Positions 37,839-51,793 of a stretch of 64,000 bases of DNA are shown here, in pieces; within the stretch, counting starts at the first letter, position 1, and every line of letters begins with the position of its first letter. This DNA is from Brachypodius melanocephalos (taxonomy: Eukaryota > Chordata > Aves > Passeriformes > Pycnonotidae): positions 5,534,901 to 5,598,900 of the forward strand of contig VZSR01003282.1 in NCBI GenBank assembly GCA_013398615.1. The letters run 5' to 3'. Below the pieces are notes generated by a model. It worked only from the letters and a program-made list of their open reading frames with translations. It did no database searches and was not told the origin of the DNA. The position numbers and the translations under genes are program-made.

Positions 37839-40800
37839 GACACCCAAATGCCCCAGAAGAGACTAGAAGTCCAGGAAGGCTGTATTTCTGAACTGGGCAT
37901 ACAAAAGACCCTGATTTCCATAAGTATTAGGAGTGGTATTTCCCCTGGCTCGTGCTAAATGAACTTTTTAGTGTGTGAATGAAGCAGATCTAATAGCTTT
38001 GCTTCTTAAAAATAATAAAAATAATTACATCCATCTTCCCTTAGGTTTGCTGTTCAGACCATTCTCACTGCCAATAACATTCCTTTTTACTATTCTTTTG
38101 AAGCTAACAGATCTAAAGGGACTATTTGTTTTTTCCTTCTAGTCCCTTAAAAACAAGGCAGAAGATCAGAGAAGATGCAAAGGGAGATATCTTACAGGAC
38201 ATTTTGGTTTTCATGCAGTGATCTTCTCCTTTCTTACAGGCAGAAGAAAAGTGAAACATTTCTTACTGGGCTGCTGCTACTCATCTTAAATTTGCTCTAA
38301 ATTGTTATAATTGGGGGGTTGGGGGGCAGGGTATAAAGCAGATTGGATTTCTGCTGAAACAATGGGAAAACTCACAATCATTTCAATAGGAAAACAAAAG
38401 ATCCTATTATATTTTCTTTTTAATGATTTTTTCTAAGAATAAAGCACTTGCTTGCAGGAATTTGTTTCTAAAGAAATTACAAACCCAAACACTGACTGAT
38501 CATAACAGGATCGTTCATGTACAGCAAATACAACACTTGAACACAAAGTTCTTTATCATGATTCTTTTACCATTGGTTCAGATCATATGGTTTACTTAAC
38601 TGAAAAAAAGCAATCAAATACAATAAAAAATTAATACAGTATAACACAAATTGCAGCAGACCCAGAAATGGTTTCCACCCCTGTTGAAAGATTATTAGTA
38701 TTAGTAATCTTCATTCCAGGCAACCACAGGCTGGGACACTGCACTATGCACTATGCTGCATTTTCTTTTATTACAGCCTTTCCAGTACAAATCATTTTAA
38801 TCTTGGCTATAATAAATCACCAGTTAGACTCTCAGCTTATACCCTCTTTTCACCTGTGAAGTTTTGTTCATCTTTGTTGGAGCTCAGAGCAGTTTCTCCC
38901 ATAAAATTGCTCTCTGTGTGAATTTTTCTTGATGCTGAAGGTTTCTGTCAACTGTCATTACAAGATCAGAGGTTCAAATTGAGGAGCACTTAAAGCAGGG
39001 GAAGGTCATCTCTGGAAATTAAGTTGGAATAAAATTTTACAGAAGTGGAGGTGGCTATTCATACTGTGCCACTGCAACAACAGCAGACCCACATTTACCT
39101 CACACGCTCATTTGAGCGCGGTTGAGCTACAAGGATTTATCATCAGCTTCCACCTCCTGTAAGAGCAGAATTATCCTTCACAGCAGAATTACCCTTCCCA
39201 GCCCTGCCCACACACACAGCAGCAGGGGTTGTGCTCCCCTGGGAGAGGCAGGACCCAGCCAGCCAGGGAGAGCATCCCCAAGGAGCACATCAGTGACCCA
39301 GACCAGGGGCTGCCTCAGTGACACCAAGCCCAGAGGAACACCTGACCCTTCCTTCCCTGAAGAGGGAAAAAAGTCCATCTCCAGCCATGCCCAGCACTAC
39401 CACGACCCTTAAAGCCAAAGGAACATAACCACAGTGACTTCCAAAATCTCCCAAAGCGGTAATTATTTCTTCCATTTTAGAATAAGTTATTTAGGAAATA
39501 AAATCCAACGCAAAACCAGCTGAATACTTTAAAAATCCATCAAGATTCACATCACACTTCCTTTTCAGAAGCGAGAACTGATATTTGGAATTTTAAGTGT
39601 GTATTTCAAAGAAACAGTAAATAGCAGCTTTTTAATTCATCAGAAGCCCAGAGGAAAGGGAACTTTCCATACAAATGTGCCATACTTGGGAGACCAACTC
39701 TCGCTGTTGCTATAATGAAAGTATAAATACAGCATAGCAGGAATTCATAGTAATTTGTTTCTATGAGCAAGTTTGACATGGCACAGGCAAATAAATTCAG
39801 ATTGTACAGCTACACAGAAGTGAGACATTCTCTGAGCTACTGCACTGGCATTCTGCCTTTCCTCCATCACTCATTGCATCAGACCTTTGTCTCGATTTCT
39901 CTCTAAACCTTTGTCTTGTCCTGTCTGAAGGCCCACGCTCCAGGGTTACATCTTATCAGTTAATTAACTTTTAGAATGGAAATGCAGTAAAAAATGACTA
40001 TATAAACTTTTGCTCGTGTATATCAAAGCCAATGTCAACCAGTGTGGTTCCTGTGTACCTAATCCAGGAGACTTATAATAAAATCTCATCTTCCATTTAC
40101 AGCCTGAGGCAATAGGAGGTCTTGCAGAGAGAAATGTGAATTGATGAGGTTTAGTAGAGCAATAACGTAGCTCAACAGTTTAAATATTGGTCTAGCTACT
40201 GAACTTTATGCCAGGAGGTTCTGGCATTACATTATTAAATGCCAATATTTCATCCACGGTTTTCACTTACTTGGAATAATGCATAATTCATTTCAGAAAA
40301 AAAAAAATCTTGCAATTTAAGGCATTTTTTCTTCCCCCCACCCCCCCAAAAAAAAAAACCCTTAAATGTAACTTTTCAACAGATCAAGGCAGCACTAATG
40401 GGGAAGTATGGAGATTGTGTGTGTGTTTAATATATGAGTTCTTCACTGTAAATTAATGAACAATTTGGCAAAAACATCCTAGAAGCAAAGAAAACCACTG
40501 CCTTCATTCAGGCCTGTAAGGTCAGTGCCAACAAGGACTAAAAGAGAAATTGATTAAGCTGGAAAGTTTGAATCAACAAATAAGGAAGAGGAAAATCCTC
40601 AGAGGCAACTTTGATTTTTATTTTACTGACCCTTCACCTCACATCAGCACTGATGTGTCCTTAAAAAATGGGTAAGAAGGAACTGAACAAGAGCCAGCGT
40701 TTGAAAATAATTTTGCCCACAGTTCAAAATTTCAGTGAAAAACCCAGCAGTGGAAAGGATGAAACACAGAAAGAGAATAAAGAATCTGAATGGGAACTGT

Positions 40801-40938
40801 AGCCTGACAGGCTGGGAGCATTCAGGAGCCCCTTGCTCAACTCCAAACACACCTCTCCCACCCTGAAAAGATCACACCCTCGAGCTCCTGACTCCTGTCA
40901 TTTCAGAAAAGTTGTGAGATCTGGCATCAAGAGATATT

Positions 40939-40951
40939 AAATATATATGTG

Positions 40952-40985
<34 letters not shown>

Positions 40986-40994
40986 TACACACAC
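40939..40994. repeat. (TA)n/(CA)n compound microsatellite
   Basis: An AT dinucleotide block interrupted by GTGT passes directly into an AC dinucleotide block ending ACACATACACACACC. This is a compound dinucleotide repeat in the C-D intron, likely length-polymorphic. Confidence 0.95.
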
Positions 40995-42512
40995 CTTACA
41001 ATTTACTGCCATTCTTGATTTTTTAAAATTTCTTTTTAAGGGCATGTTTAGATGGGTTTATTAAGATGCTTTCTAAAGAATGTTTCACCAAGACCAGTTT
41101 TTAAAAGTCAAGCAAACTTCTTATCATTTTATTTCAATAAAATGCAAGAGAACACACTGCAGATTACCATATCAGTACTTTTGATTTACTCACCTTCTCA
41201 ATGTGAAGACAGGCAATTCCCATATATAACTTTATTCCAAAGCTGTGACCTTGACTTCTACCAAAAGTTCAATCGTATGGGTATTGGATTTCAGGCAAGA
41301 TGAAGGAAGAAAGGAGTTCTCACAGATAAGATAATAAACTGTCAGCTACAGTTTATGAAATACAACTGTTTCAAATAGATGATCTGATTTAATATATGTT
41401 GACTGTCAATTCAAAAATTATGTCTCGGTCATTACGTAGCACGGTGGCTCCAGAGCTTGAATTACTTTTTTGTCTCTTAAAGCATTGGGTGTGTGAACCA
41501 AAGACATCCTCACAGCATTCCATGTAAGGTTCCAAAGTAATAAAATAATCCTAAATTAAATTAAATACCATATATTGAAGGTGTATGGTTAACATATACA
41601 GATTTGGAATTTGTCTAAAGGTAAAGAAAATGTCTTGAAAAATACAATTGGTAGAATTACCGATTACATCAAGATGAAAAAAAGGTTTTTCTCTAGTTGT
41701 TGAAAATAATACAGGAATGCATAAAATGGTCATTTTAACTATTAACCCACTGTCCTAGGTACTCATACAGATACAGTGACATTTTAAAAACCTCACCCCA
41801 AACTACATTATCTCCTGGGAGTGATGAGAATTGTGTACTTGTATAAACTACATACACAGGATGTATTTTCTTTCTTTTTCTCTACTCAAGTTAGTAAATG
41901 CACTTTTTTCTAACAAAAGGAAAAAAAAGATGAGCTACCAACACTGATGTGTCTATCAGTAAATGAGATGTCTTGATGAAACTCCCGTGTTTTCCAGCAC
42001 AGTAAATACACAAAAAACCCCTGAGATTCATGAGGTGCTTTGAACAGATTCTTGTATCTTACAATTGTCCAATATAACAACAGCTTGTTTCACATTGTTA
42101 CATAAAATTATTCTAAAAAAACATTAAGTGTTCACTGGAAGTAAGGACATGGGTTACATCTAAGTTAAAAGATGTAAGACTGAGAGCTCCCTCATAGCAA
42201 AAGGATGAGCAAAAATTGTGAAGAACTGAGGAAATGTTTAACTCTCTAATGTTTCAAATGCTTATCTGCCTTTCTATTGTACGTTTAAAATGCAGTTTAA
42301 TACACTTTCCATTACAGCTACAGTGTGAATCTTCAGCAACAACCTCAAACAAACACATTACAGAGAATCACCTCCCAAAATCAAATTATTCTTTATCAAC
42401 CTAAAATCTGCTACACCTACAAAAACACTGAATAAACATCAATGGTCACCTGCTACCAGTACTAAACCACTCTTCTCAGAGTAACTTACATGAGGAAACA
42501 AAAAAGTGGGAC

Positions 42513-42612
42513 NNNNNNNNNNNNNNNNNNNNNNNNNNNNNNNNNNNNNNNNNNNNNNNNNNNNNNNNNNNNNNNNNNNNNNNNNNNNNNNNNNNNNNNN
42601 NNNNNNNNNNNN
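42513..42612. other. Assembly gap (100 N)
   Basis: Exactly 100 consecutive N, a conventional placeholder for a gap of unknown length in a scaffolded assembly. It lies within the large C-D intron, so the intron's true length is uncertain. Any frame reading across it is artificial. Confidence 0.99.
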
Positions 42613-45600
42613 ACAATGGGGATAATCTGGAGTATGAGAGATCAGCTGAGCTCAGTCAAAAGCTATTCACTATCCTTGGAACTACAACAACAACAAAAAA
42701 GGTGAAAATTAGGTCAGGTTCCTGTGGATTAGCAGAACACTGCAGCACGAGCACGCAAAACCAGAATTAGCAACAGGCATTAAAGGTAACAAAGGATCCT
42801 CCTGTACATTTCCTGGCAAAAACTAAACACCCTCCACTCTGCCAATCAGCCCCTCTAAGCAAGCTTAAAGAAACCAGTCTTGATGTGTCAGAGGTGTATA
42901 TCAGCTTATTTTTGATTTGTACAAAAACACTGGAACAAATTATCATCCAACAGGGGCAGCTGTTCCAAAAAAAGGAAAAAAAAAATACACCAACTTTCTT
43001 TCTGTACTAGGTTGATGGACACAGTGAAACAGAAAGAACAATGGCCTTATTTTAACAATAGTTTGTTCCCTTGAGGACAAAAATCCTAAAAATGCTCAGC
43101 ACTGTGAATCCTAAATGACTTCCTTAGTAATTAAATTATATTGCATCAAAAAGCACATGCCTCCAGCAGTTTGCTTCGGCTGTGCACGCTCTAACCAGGA
43201 GTAACTGGGTAAGAGAAGATTGGGTGGGGTTGACATAAAAACACATAGAATGCTTAGCACTAAAGCAAACCTCTGAAATGGAATAAAGCCTTTTGCTTTA
43301 TGATAATCTCTGACTATTCACCACTGTTTTATTACTGACTTTTGTTATTGTATCTGAATACAATTTGATTTTATGAGATCTTAAATATTACCTTTATAAA
43401 CATTTCATGGGATGTTGACTCTCTATCTGCAAATTGCTTATTTGCTTATTGTATGTGTTCATTGATGCCACTGCAATAGCTTATTTTTGCATTAGCTTCT
43501 TTGTTGAGTCTAGTTTATCTTCTGAGAAAACCCTGAGATGAAATTTTTAATAAGAAATCCTAAAAAAAAAAAAAATAAAATATAACTGTAACTGGTAAAG
43601 ACATTTTCCTTTATAGTGTTCTGTTTGCAGCACAATTCAATCAGGGTGTTTATGCCAGTTAACAGACATTTCAAGAAAGTACTCTGTTTATCATTTAATC
43701 AATATGATTTGAGCAACCTTGAAAGATTTTTAAATAGTAAGCTAAATTCTGTTCACTCCTCCTGCAACTTTACCCAAGTTTCAGACTTCTGCTCAATAAA
43801 GGCTCTCCACACATCATTTCTTTTGCCTCTGCCATTCTGACTGTGCAAACTTAACACCGATAAAAACCTGTGGCTGAATTCCATCTATGGAACACATTAA
43901 CCCATTTGCAAGTAATGGAAGATGACGATGATTGCACTGGGAGAAAATACAACAGGATCATTGGGCGCCCCTCATCAGCCTATTTGACAGCTGTACTCGT
44001 GTACCCATCACTCATTCCACTGCAAGCCTCAACATTTACATTCCACAAAGCAGATAATCAAATTTTATTCAAATACAGCCCAAGAACTAAGTGTATTTAA
44101 CTTCTGGAAACACATTAGGTGATTATTTCATTCATAGTAAAAATGTAAAACCTGCAAAACCACAGAACCAACTGCGAATTGCTAATATGTTTCATTATTA
44201 TTAAGTCTGCCCCTTGGAAACACCAGCAATTAGGGTCAAATGAAACTCCATAATCCTTCTAAATCTCTTTCATGGTTGCCTTCAGTATTTACAGTTACCT
44301 GTGAAATTCATCTAATAAGGAAAGACAGGCATCTTTGGAAAGCTTCAGATAAGACAATTTGAGCAGACATATTTTGCCCTGTTTCTCATCAAAGCATTTA
44401 AAATTACAAAGTTTATGCTTTTGTATCGGATTTGCAGAGTATTAACATTTAAATAAGCTTTAAAAAGGGGCCAGATATATAATCTAAACCTAAAATTAAT
44501 AAAAAGCAGCCACCTTCCTATAAATGCTACAATTAATCATTGGGATGAACAGAGAGGAAGCAATCCATCTCACCATGCCACAGAGCTGATGTAGCTCTTA
44601 TTTTCACACACCACACAAGTTGATTATTATGAGCAGTTGTGCTTAGATTACAGGAAAATATATACTCCATGAAACCAGGCTGAAGGTATCCCTTTATCTT
44701 AAAGCACAAATTTGTCCCTGTTTGTTTGGAGGTTTGCTCACATGCCACTACATCAGCAACGTGGCCCGCACGAAACCCATCCAATCTCACAGAACTGAGG
44801 AGGTCTGCACTGCTTTTTGTGTGCTCCACTAAGCAAACATTTCAAAAAGGTACTGAAAAAGCACCTGCTGGTCAAAGTAACTCATCACAAAGAGGGCAAC
44901 TCTGATCTGTCCCCCAAATTCTCCACCGTGCCCTGAACAGGGAATGTGTGTGACCGCATCCCGCGTTCTGGGGGTTAGAATACAACAGAACAGATAATCC
45001 GCCAAACGCCCTCAAGAGCTCATTTCTGCTCACTTCTGCAGGCCCGTTTACGCTGGATTTTCTCAATTCTGTTAAGTGCCTATTATTCAGGTGCCCTCCA
45101 GGAGCACAAGGAATAAATAAGCAGCAGCAAAGGCCCGTGGGCAGCGAGGGCAGCGGCTGTGGAACGCCGCGTGTCCCAAGTGCCCTGGGAGCGCTGCCCC
45201 GGCACATCCCGCGTCCCCCGAGGATGTGCTGATCTCCCTCACCCTGAATTACACACAGGCTTGAAGGAGACGGCCTTGGACAAACCTATTACATTTTAAT
45301 AGGTTGGTAAGATCCCCCCGTACTGCATACCTCGAGTTCAGGCACTCCCTCTGCCTACACAAAGAGCGGGATAAAAACTAAGATACAAAAAGTTGATATC
45401 TAAAAGGCAGTAGGAGAGAGATAACTCGGAGAAATTTCAATCACCTTGGGGCGCATCAAAGAAAACAAATATATGATTGCAGGGCTGAAACTTCAGTGCA
45501 CTGCCAAAAAGAAACAATAGTATTGACCTGAATTGATCAGAAAAGCAGTACGAAGTAACATTTGCAACAAGGCTTCACATCCAAGATCCAAATTTAACAC

Positions 45601-46730
45601 TACAAAATGCCCTCCTTCAGGAGAACTCTATCAAATACCAGAATATATTATTCAAAATTTTCCTTATTTCCCAAAGCCAGTATCAGCAATCCTTTAATAA
45701 ATGATGCAAGCACCTGGCAAAACCAGCAGCTGCCAGCAAAAAAATTGACTTTAGAAAAATCTTTGTTAGAAGGTGACATATTTTTCATTACTATCTATTG
45801 CCATCAAGGTATAGAGATGGCTTTTTCTTGTGTAGTAATTTTATTCCAGAGGAATTCCAATTTTTTGGATGAAGCTTTACTAGATTTATTATAAATAAAG
45901 AAGACAGAATCTTCTCCTGAGTCTTTTCAGAAGCAAATTGATGACGATAAGGGAAGTGGGATAGGGTTGTTTCCAACAGGAAAAGTGTTTGGAAGTATTA
46001 CTACTGCAATCATCAGACTTGGTTTAGAAAGTGCTAACCACACCACTCAGAATTTTTAATACTTCTGAACGTATTTAGAAACTGTGCAAGCACAAAAGAG
46101 CACCACTGGACACCCAAAGCAAATGTAAGTATCGACCAGTTCACAGGCACCTGCTGTATTCTCACAAGTGCAAGCACTTCATAAGCATCCCTGTCACTTC
46201 CAGTTACTCTTCTGTCACTTTAGTGCACCTGTTTGACAGAGAGATGCTGGGAATTTTGAAAGACAGTTTGATTCAAGGTTATTCATTTATTCTGAAATTG
46301 AAAACTCATGTCTAAAACCTGTACTGCAGACATAAAGCAATTGGAGGAACATTAATATACAAATTCAGAGTCAACAAACATGACATCAGGATTCCTTTCA
46401 TACCTTTGTGGCATGGCACTTCTTAAAAAAATCTTGTGCTTGAAGATTTATGGTAAGCCATATTGATGAGCTCTGCCATTTAGGATGCTAATATTCATGC
46501 TAAGTATTAGTTCTTAATTATTGAAAGAAACTTTACTCAATAATTTCCATTAAGAAGTGCTTTCTAAGTAATGCAGAAAAGGGAAAATGCAAACTGAAAC
46601 TTTTATGGCGTTCCTCTGAAGGAAATTCCCCAGACAGGTCAAACCTCGGGAGTCTGACAATGAACAATATATGCTATAAATCAAACTCTGCATTCCTTTC
46701 AACATCTCCATCTTCCTTTCACCAACAGTT

Positions 46731-46840
46731 GGGTTTGTTTGTTGATTTGTTTTTCTGTTTGTTGGCTTGGGTTTTTGTTTAAGGGGTTTTTTTAGGGGGG
46801 AGGTTGTTTGCTTGTTTGGGTTTGTTGTTTTGGTTTTTTC
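46731..46840. repeat. G/T-rich simple repeat
   Basis: About 110 bases composed almost only of G and T on the + strand, with recurring GTTT units and a run of seven T followed by A and six G. Its complement is an A/C-rich tract like the one at 37740-37838. Confidence 0.88.
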
Positions 46841-49800
46841 CCAGGAGGTAAGAGATGGAAGCACAAACAATTGACACAGTCCTTGAATGTTTCATTGTTT
46901 TAAGCAGGACCAGCATTCCAACCCAGTGCTGTCTGTTTCCCAAATTAAAACTCCTTTGGTCCTACCGTACTGTAAGAATAAACAACTCATCTTCATCCTT
47001 CCAATTAAAGGCTCTGGAATGTCTCATAAGCTGATAACCCACTTGACTGAGACCATTAAGGACAAGAAAGAGGTTATTTGGGTAAAGATTGTGAGAGTAA
47101 CATCTCTGGTGTTTTCCTGACAACTAACAGTATAAAAGCTTTTTAATAAACTTGATTATTTTTAGTCATGCTTCAAGCTTTCCTATTTAAAATGTCTATT
47201 TGAAGGAAAGTTCTCCTTAAGGCCATTTTCAAGAGAACCTGGATCTTATCCTGCTCAGCTCAGATGAATTTTTAACAATTTCCCTACGAACCGCAGTGGC
47301 TTTGGCATGAATTGTCTTTGGAGTTATAAACAGCACAACTGTGACATACAGGAAATTAAAATTTTATAAAAGCAAAAGTAGATCTAAATCAGTACTGAAT
47401 GAACCTGCCTCTACACAGAGAGGTGAAGAAGAGGGATGTTAAAGTGTTTTATACAACATCAAACAAAAAAGGAGACCAACCAGGACATGAATGCCTCAAG
47501 AACAAGGACGATTCAATTAAATTGAAAATCATCAAGAAACCAGAAGAGTTTGCTCGCTGCAGGGTTACCCCACTGAACTGAGGTATGCCAGACACACACC
47601 AAAACCAGCAACAGTTACATGAGATCATTTACAATATCAAGGATTAGAAACCCTCATGTTTCAGGCTCTAAGTGAAGAAAAGAGAGTTTTAGGATGAAAC
47701 AGCTCCCATATATCTGATAAAAGCACACACAAGACTGTGAACACGTCTGCTTACAACCACCCATGGCCACAGAAGAGATTTCTGCTCAAGTCTGTAACCT
47801 CCTCTGCACAAACCATGACGTGTCACCACCCAGGCCTACTGTTCACAGAATACAAATTTCTCAAGATTTGTGTGCAAAGTCTGAGTCACCTGCTCATAAC
47901 TAGATTTTAAACCACTGGAAGCTAGTGGTAAAAACAAGTCATAATTGGAAGGGCCTGTCTCCAGTTTGAGGGAGAGATTGCTCTTCATTATGTCCCTCAT
48001 TATGCCTTTCATCCTTCTGAGTAAGTCTCAGCACAGTTTGGATCTCCTTGGACCTCTTTCATCTACTCTACTCTGTTTAATGACAATCCATCATTTAAAA
48101 AAGGACCCCAAAAACGACTTTTGCCAATGATAGTTGCTTAGATCATACAGACTCCACACTAGATAAAAGAAATCTTGGGAGGACCAAAGAGAGCTGAACT
48201 TAATCAGAAGGATGAAAGACAAAATGAAAATCTATCTACCCTTACATTTTAAAAAGGAGTTTCCTTCAGATAAGAGGATCTCGACTCTCTCCCTCTGTGC
48301 CTGTTAAATATGGTGTGAGCACTGTCAGATCCTGTGGGACTTTTATGACCGAGATGCTCCAGCAATTCCTGTGAATTGTACACATTTGGATGGTGCTGTC
48401 TGAGGTGACCGGGCCACCTCCTATTGATCTAAAACCCTTTTCCCCCCTTCTTCCCTCCTTCCTCCTAATCAAGGCAGAAATACATAGCCTGGCAAGCTTT
48501 GATGTCCCTTTGCTTTACTTCTCATTATTTTGATCTTTTAACAATCCCTCTGTTGGTACATGCCCTTAGCGTGCATTTTCAGGGTCCGTGCCTTCTGGCT
48601 TCAAAAGACAGTTCTACTTGATTAAGGCTTTTTATTCCTTTCCCCCAGAAAACAAATACTCTGTGTGGTACTAAGAGGCTGTTATTTGTTTTATCAGATA
48701 GGAACAGTATATAGTTAAGCTAGACAGCCTGCTTATTCCCTTCTACAGAGGGGAATATACTGTCCTGGTTTTGAAGGAAATCAAATACATGGAATTTATC
48801 TGATGCAGTCTTCATCATCTTTATTTTACAGAAAGCCTACAGATCATTGAGTTGCCTTTGGATAAAATGCTGCACTGTAGATTGCTGTCAGGACAAATTC
48901 TCTAAGAGTCTCCTCAATTTTTATGTTGAAGGCATAAGGCTACAGTGACAGAAATGACTTGGAGTCTCTCCCGCTATTAGTTCACGTCTATAAAGTAATG
49001 TCATGCCAATTCTCCTCCTGCCCATGAAATACTCTTAGAGCAGCTCTACCTGAGGTGGAAGCTGGGCAGACCCAGGCTGAAATATAGTTTTAAGTGTCCT
49101 CTGATGCCTGCTGACATCCCCCATTAAAAACAGGAGGGCAGTCCACCATCACTCTTCTGCGAACAACCTGTCACTGGCAAACCAGTATCAATCTTTCTTC
49201 CCCTTGTCCTATCAACTCACACCCAAAGAAAGAAAAATTGGTCTAGGGGAACACATTATCTGGAAGATCAGTGGGATGTAATACAACATGAAGACAAATT
49301 TCCATGCCCCACTGCAGCGCCCAGCTGCAGATTCCAGCTGTGCACATTTGCATGGACACCTCTGCTACAGCACTAGGTTTTAAGAAACTGGCCCGGGATG
49401 ATTGCTATGAAAGCAGGTGATTTTATTTCTCATAAATTAAACTACAAGAATATCAAAGGCAGCCAAAATGCTCAGAGAGATTGATCCACTCCACGTCACA
49501 TAGCCTCATCTGTACCCTCCTCTCCCCTCCTGCTCCCAGTCAATTCTAATGCTACAAAACTGAAATTAATCCCATGGAAAATCTGTCTGGAAGAGGATAT
49601 CTTCCTCATTCCACTACATATATACATGCATGGGATTAGCATGGCATTTTTGTCTCCTTCTCAATTTTTCCTTGTTTTCTTCTTTGTGAAACACTGCCAC
49701 ACATTTCTGCATGAAGCAAATCTATTATCAAATCTACAGTTTAAAACAGATCAAAGGTAAACAGACAGAAATCTGACACAAGCAATCTGGACTCATGTAT

Positions 49801-51745
49801 TCCCACATCCATACTGCAGTGATCATTCTCTCCAACTCATGAGTGCAGATATACACAGTTCACCAAAAAAGAAGATTAGTTTTAAATGCAAAACCAAGGG
49901 AAAAGTTTCATTAAGCTCAAGAGATTCTAATTTGCTCAGTGCTATTCACCAGAGGTAGACACCTAAATGCTTAATTTCTTTCTTTAATGAAATTTGAGTA
50001 TTTTGAAAAAAAAAAAAAAAGGTTCCTATTCTATTCTGAATCTATTGGCAAACCAGGAATTGGAATTACTCAAGAGAAAGTTTTGGGGTTTTTATCTGAC
50101 CTCAATTGTTTGTCATTACTTACAGTGCCACAAGGTGTTATGCAACAAACACAGAAGGGAGGATTGCCTGTTAAATACACTCTGTTTTATGAAACAGAAG
50201 AATAAATTTCAGGAACTTGGAGATGAGAAGGAAGATATAAACAAAACCTCATTTTATGATGAGTGCTTTTTTACAACAGCATAATACTACTGATGTAAGT
50301 CTGAATTCCAGACTTTCCTCTACACTATTGCTGCCCACCTTTCTACAGTGCAAGTGCTCCATTTGACTTTTTTATCTTTAAAGAAAATTTCACTTTTCTG
50401 ATTTCATAGCATGCTCAATTTTATCCAACACATATTTCTGGTCTGCCCTTCCAAGTACTCATGATTTGCAGTTACCCAGATGTGTGTTACAGATGTGCTC
50501 TCTAGTTCACCATCTACACTGTTAGTGACAGCACTGAGGACAGTCCAGGGTGTTTGTGCCCTGTGGAAAGCTGTCAGGATCTGATCAGAAGCCATCTGAA
50601 ACAGCCTTCCCGGCTGACAGCAAACAGCTGATAACAGAGCTTGGGATGGGTTTTTTCAACAAGTTGCACAACCACCTCGTCCTGAATTTCTCTCGGTCAT
50701 ACTTTCATGCTGCATATGGGAGAGTGTCACATGGGATTGGACTCAATATCTTCCTGAAGTTAAGAATATTATTCTGTGCTGCTTTTCACTTACCTTATTG
50801 CCTGACCTCCAGCTCACTGCCTTGTCAAGGGAAGAAATCAGATCACCAAAAACAAAAACAGCGAATCAATTCTGCTTTGGTTGTTTCTCACCACCTTAGT
50901 ACTCTCCGTGTGTTTTTAAGCTAAAAATGGCAGTGAGAAGAGGAAAACAACGCCAACACATCTTTGTGAATGTGCAATATGATGTAGAGTAATTATATCT
51001 GTGAAGTGCTGGTGAAATCCTGGGCAGACATGGCTGATAAACAGACCAAGCTCCTCCATTCTGGAAAGGCAATCCCCTTCCCGAACCTCAGTGCCATCCT
51101 AGACAAACTCTGCTTCATGTTCTTTTCAAACATATCACAAACCAGACTCCGCTCCTGTCTTTACCCTGCTAGTTATTTTTCCCCTCAATTATTTGTTCCC
51201 AATGCCACCAGCTGCCAGGCAGGTGTCTTCCAGACCAGGACTCTGGCCGGGACCACTCAAGGTCTGTGCTCTGTTTGTGTCCATGTTACACCCTAGACAA
51301 GAACCACCAGGAAAAACACTGACCAACAAATGAACACCCGGCATCACTCAGAAAAAGGCTCAAGGTGCCACTGCCCTACCTGTTCTACCCCATCCCTAAT
51401 ACTGGAGGGAGCTGCTGATGACAGGCAAGCTGCTGTCAGCTGGACAGATTGCCACAGGACTGCCCCAAGAGCCCTGCTCAAAAAATATCACCAGCAAACA
51501 GCAGTTCAGTCTCTGCCACGTTTACTATCATAACTGCATTCCTTGTAAGCTTCAGATTATCACATTGCCTTCAGCCTGTAAATTGTCACAAGATTCTAAT
51601 ATGTACCTCCTGAAATTGGTAATTCTGTGCAAAAGCATTCTGCAACTCAAATCACAATGATGTGTTAATTTAGCTAATCAGCAGTTATATTAACTACCTA
51701 CAAAACAGAAAATAACTGTTGGGTGACTTACCTTATAAGCAAAGC

Positions 51746-51793
51746 AAAAAAATTTAAAAATTTTAAAATTTTAAAATAAATAAATAAATAAAT
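51746..51793. repeat. A/T-rich repeat with (AAAT)n tail
   Basis: Alternating AAAATTTT blocks that can fold back on themselves, followed by five to six AAAT tetranucleotide units. Confidence 0.9.

Noticed and set aside
37467..37958. A 163-codon + strand frame
   Set aside because: Its second half is the translation of the A-rich CAA/CCAAA simple repeat; the first half has no domain.
42490..42705. An open frame spanning the N run
   Set aside because: It exists only because N codons are not read as stops.
44872..45207. A 111-codon minus-strand frame over the CpG-dense patch, considered as an exon
   Set aside because: No TSP1 cysteine or tryptophan pattern, and exons C and D already join in frame without it.
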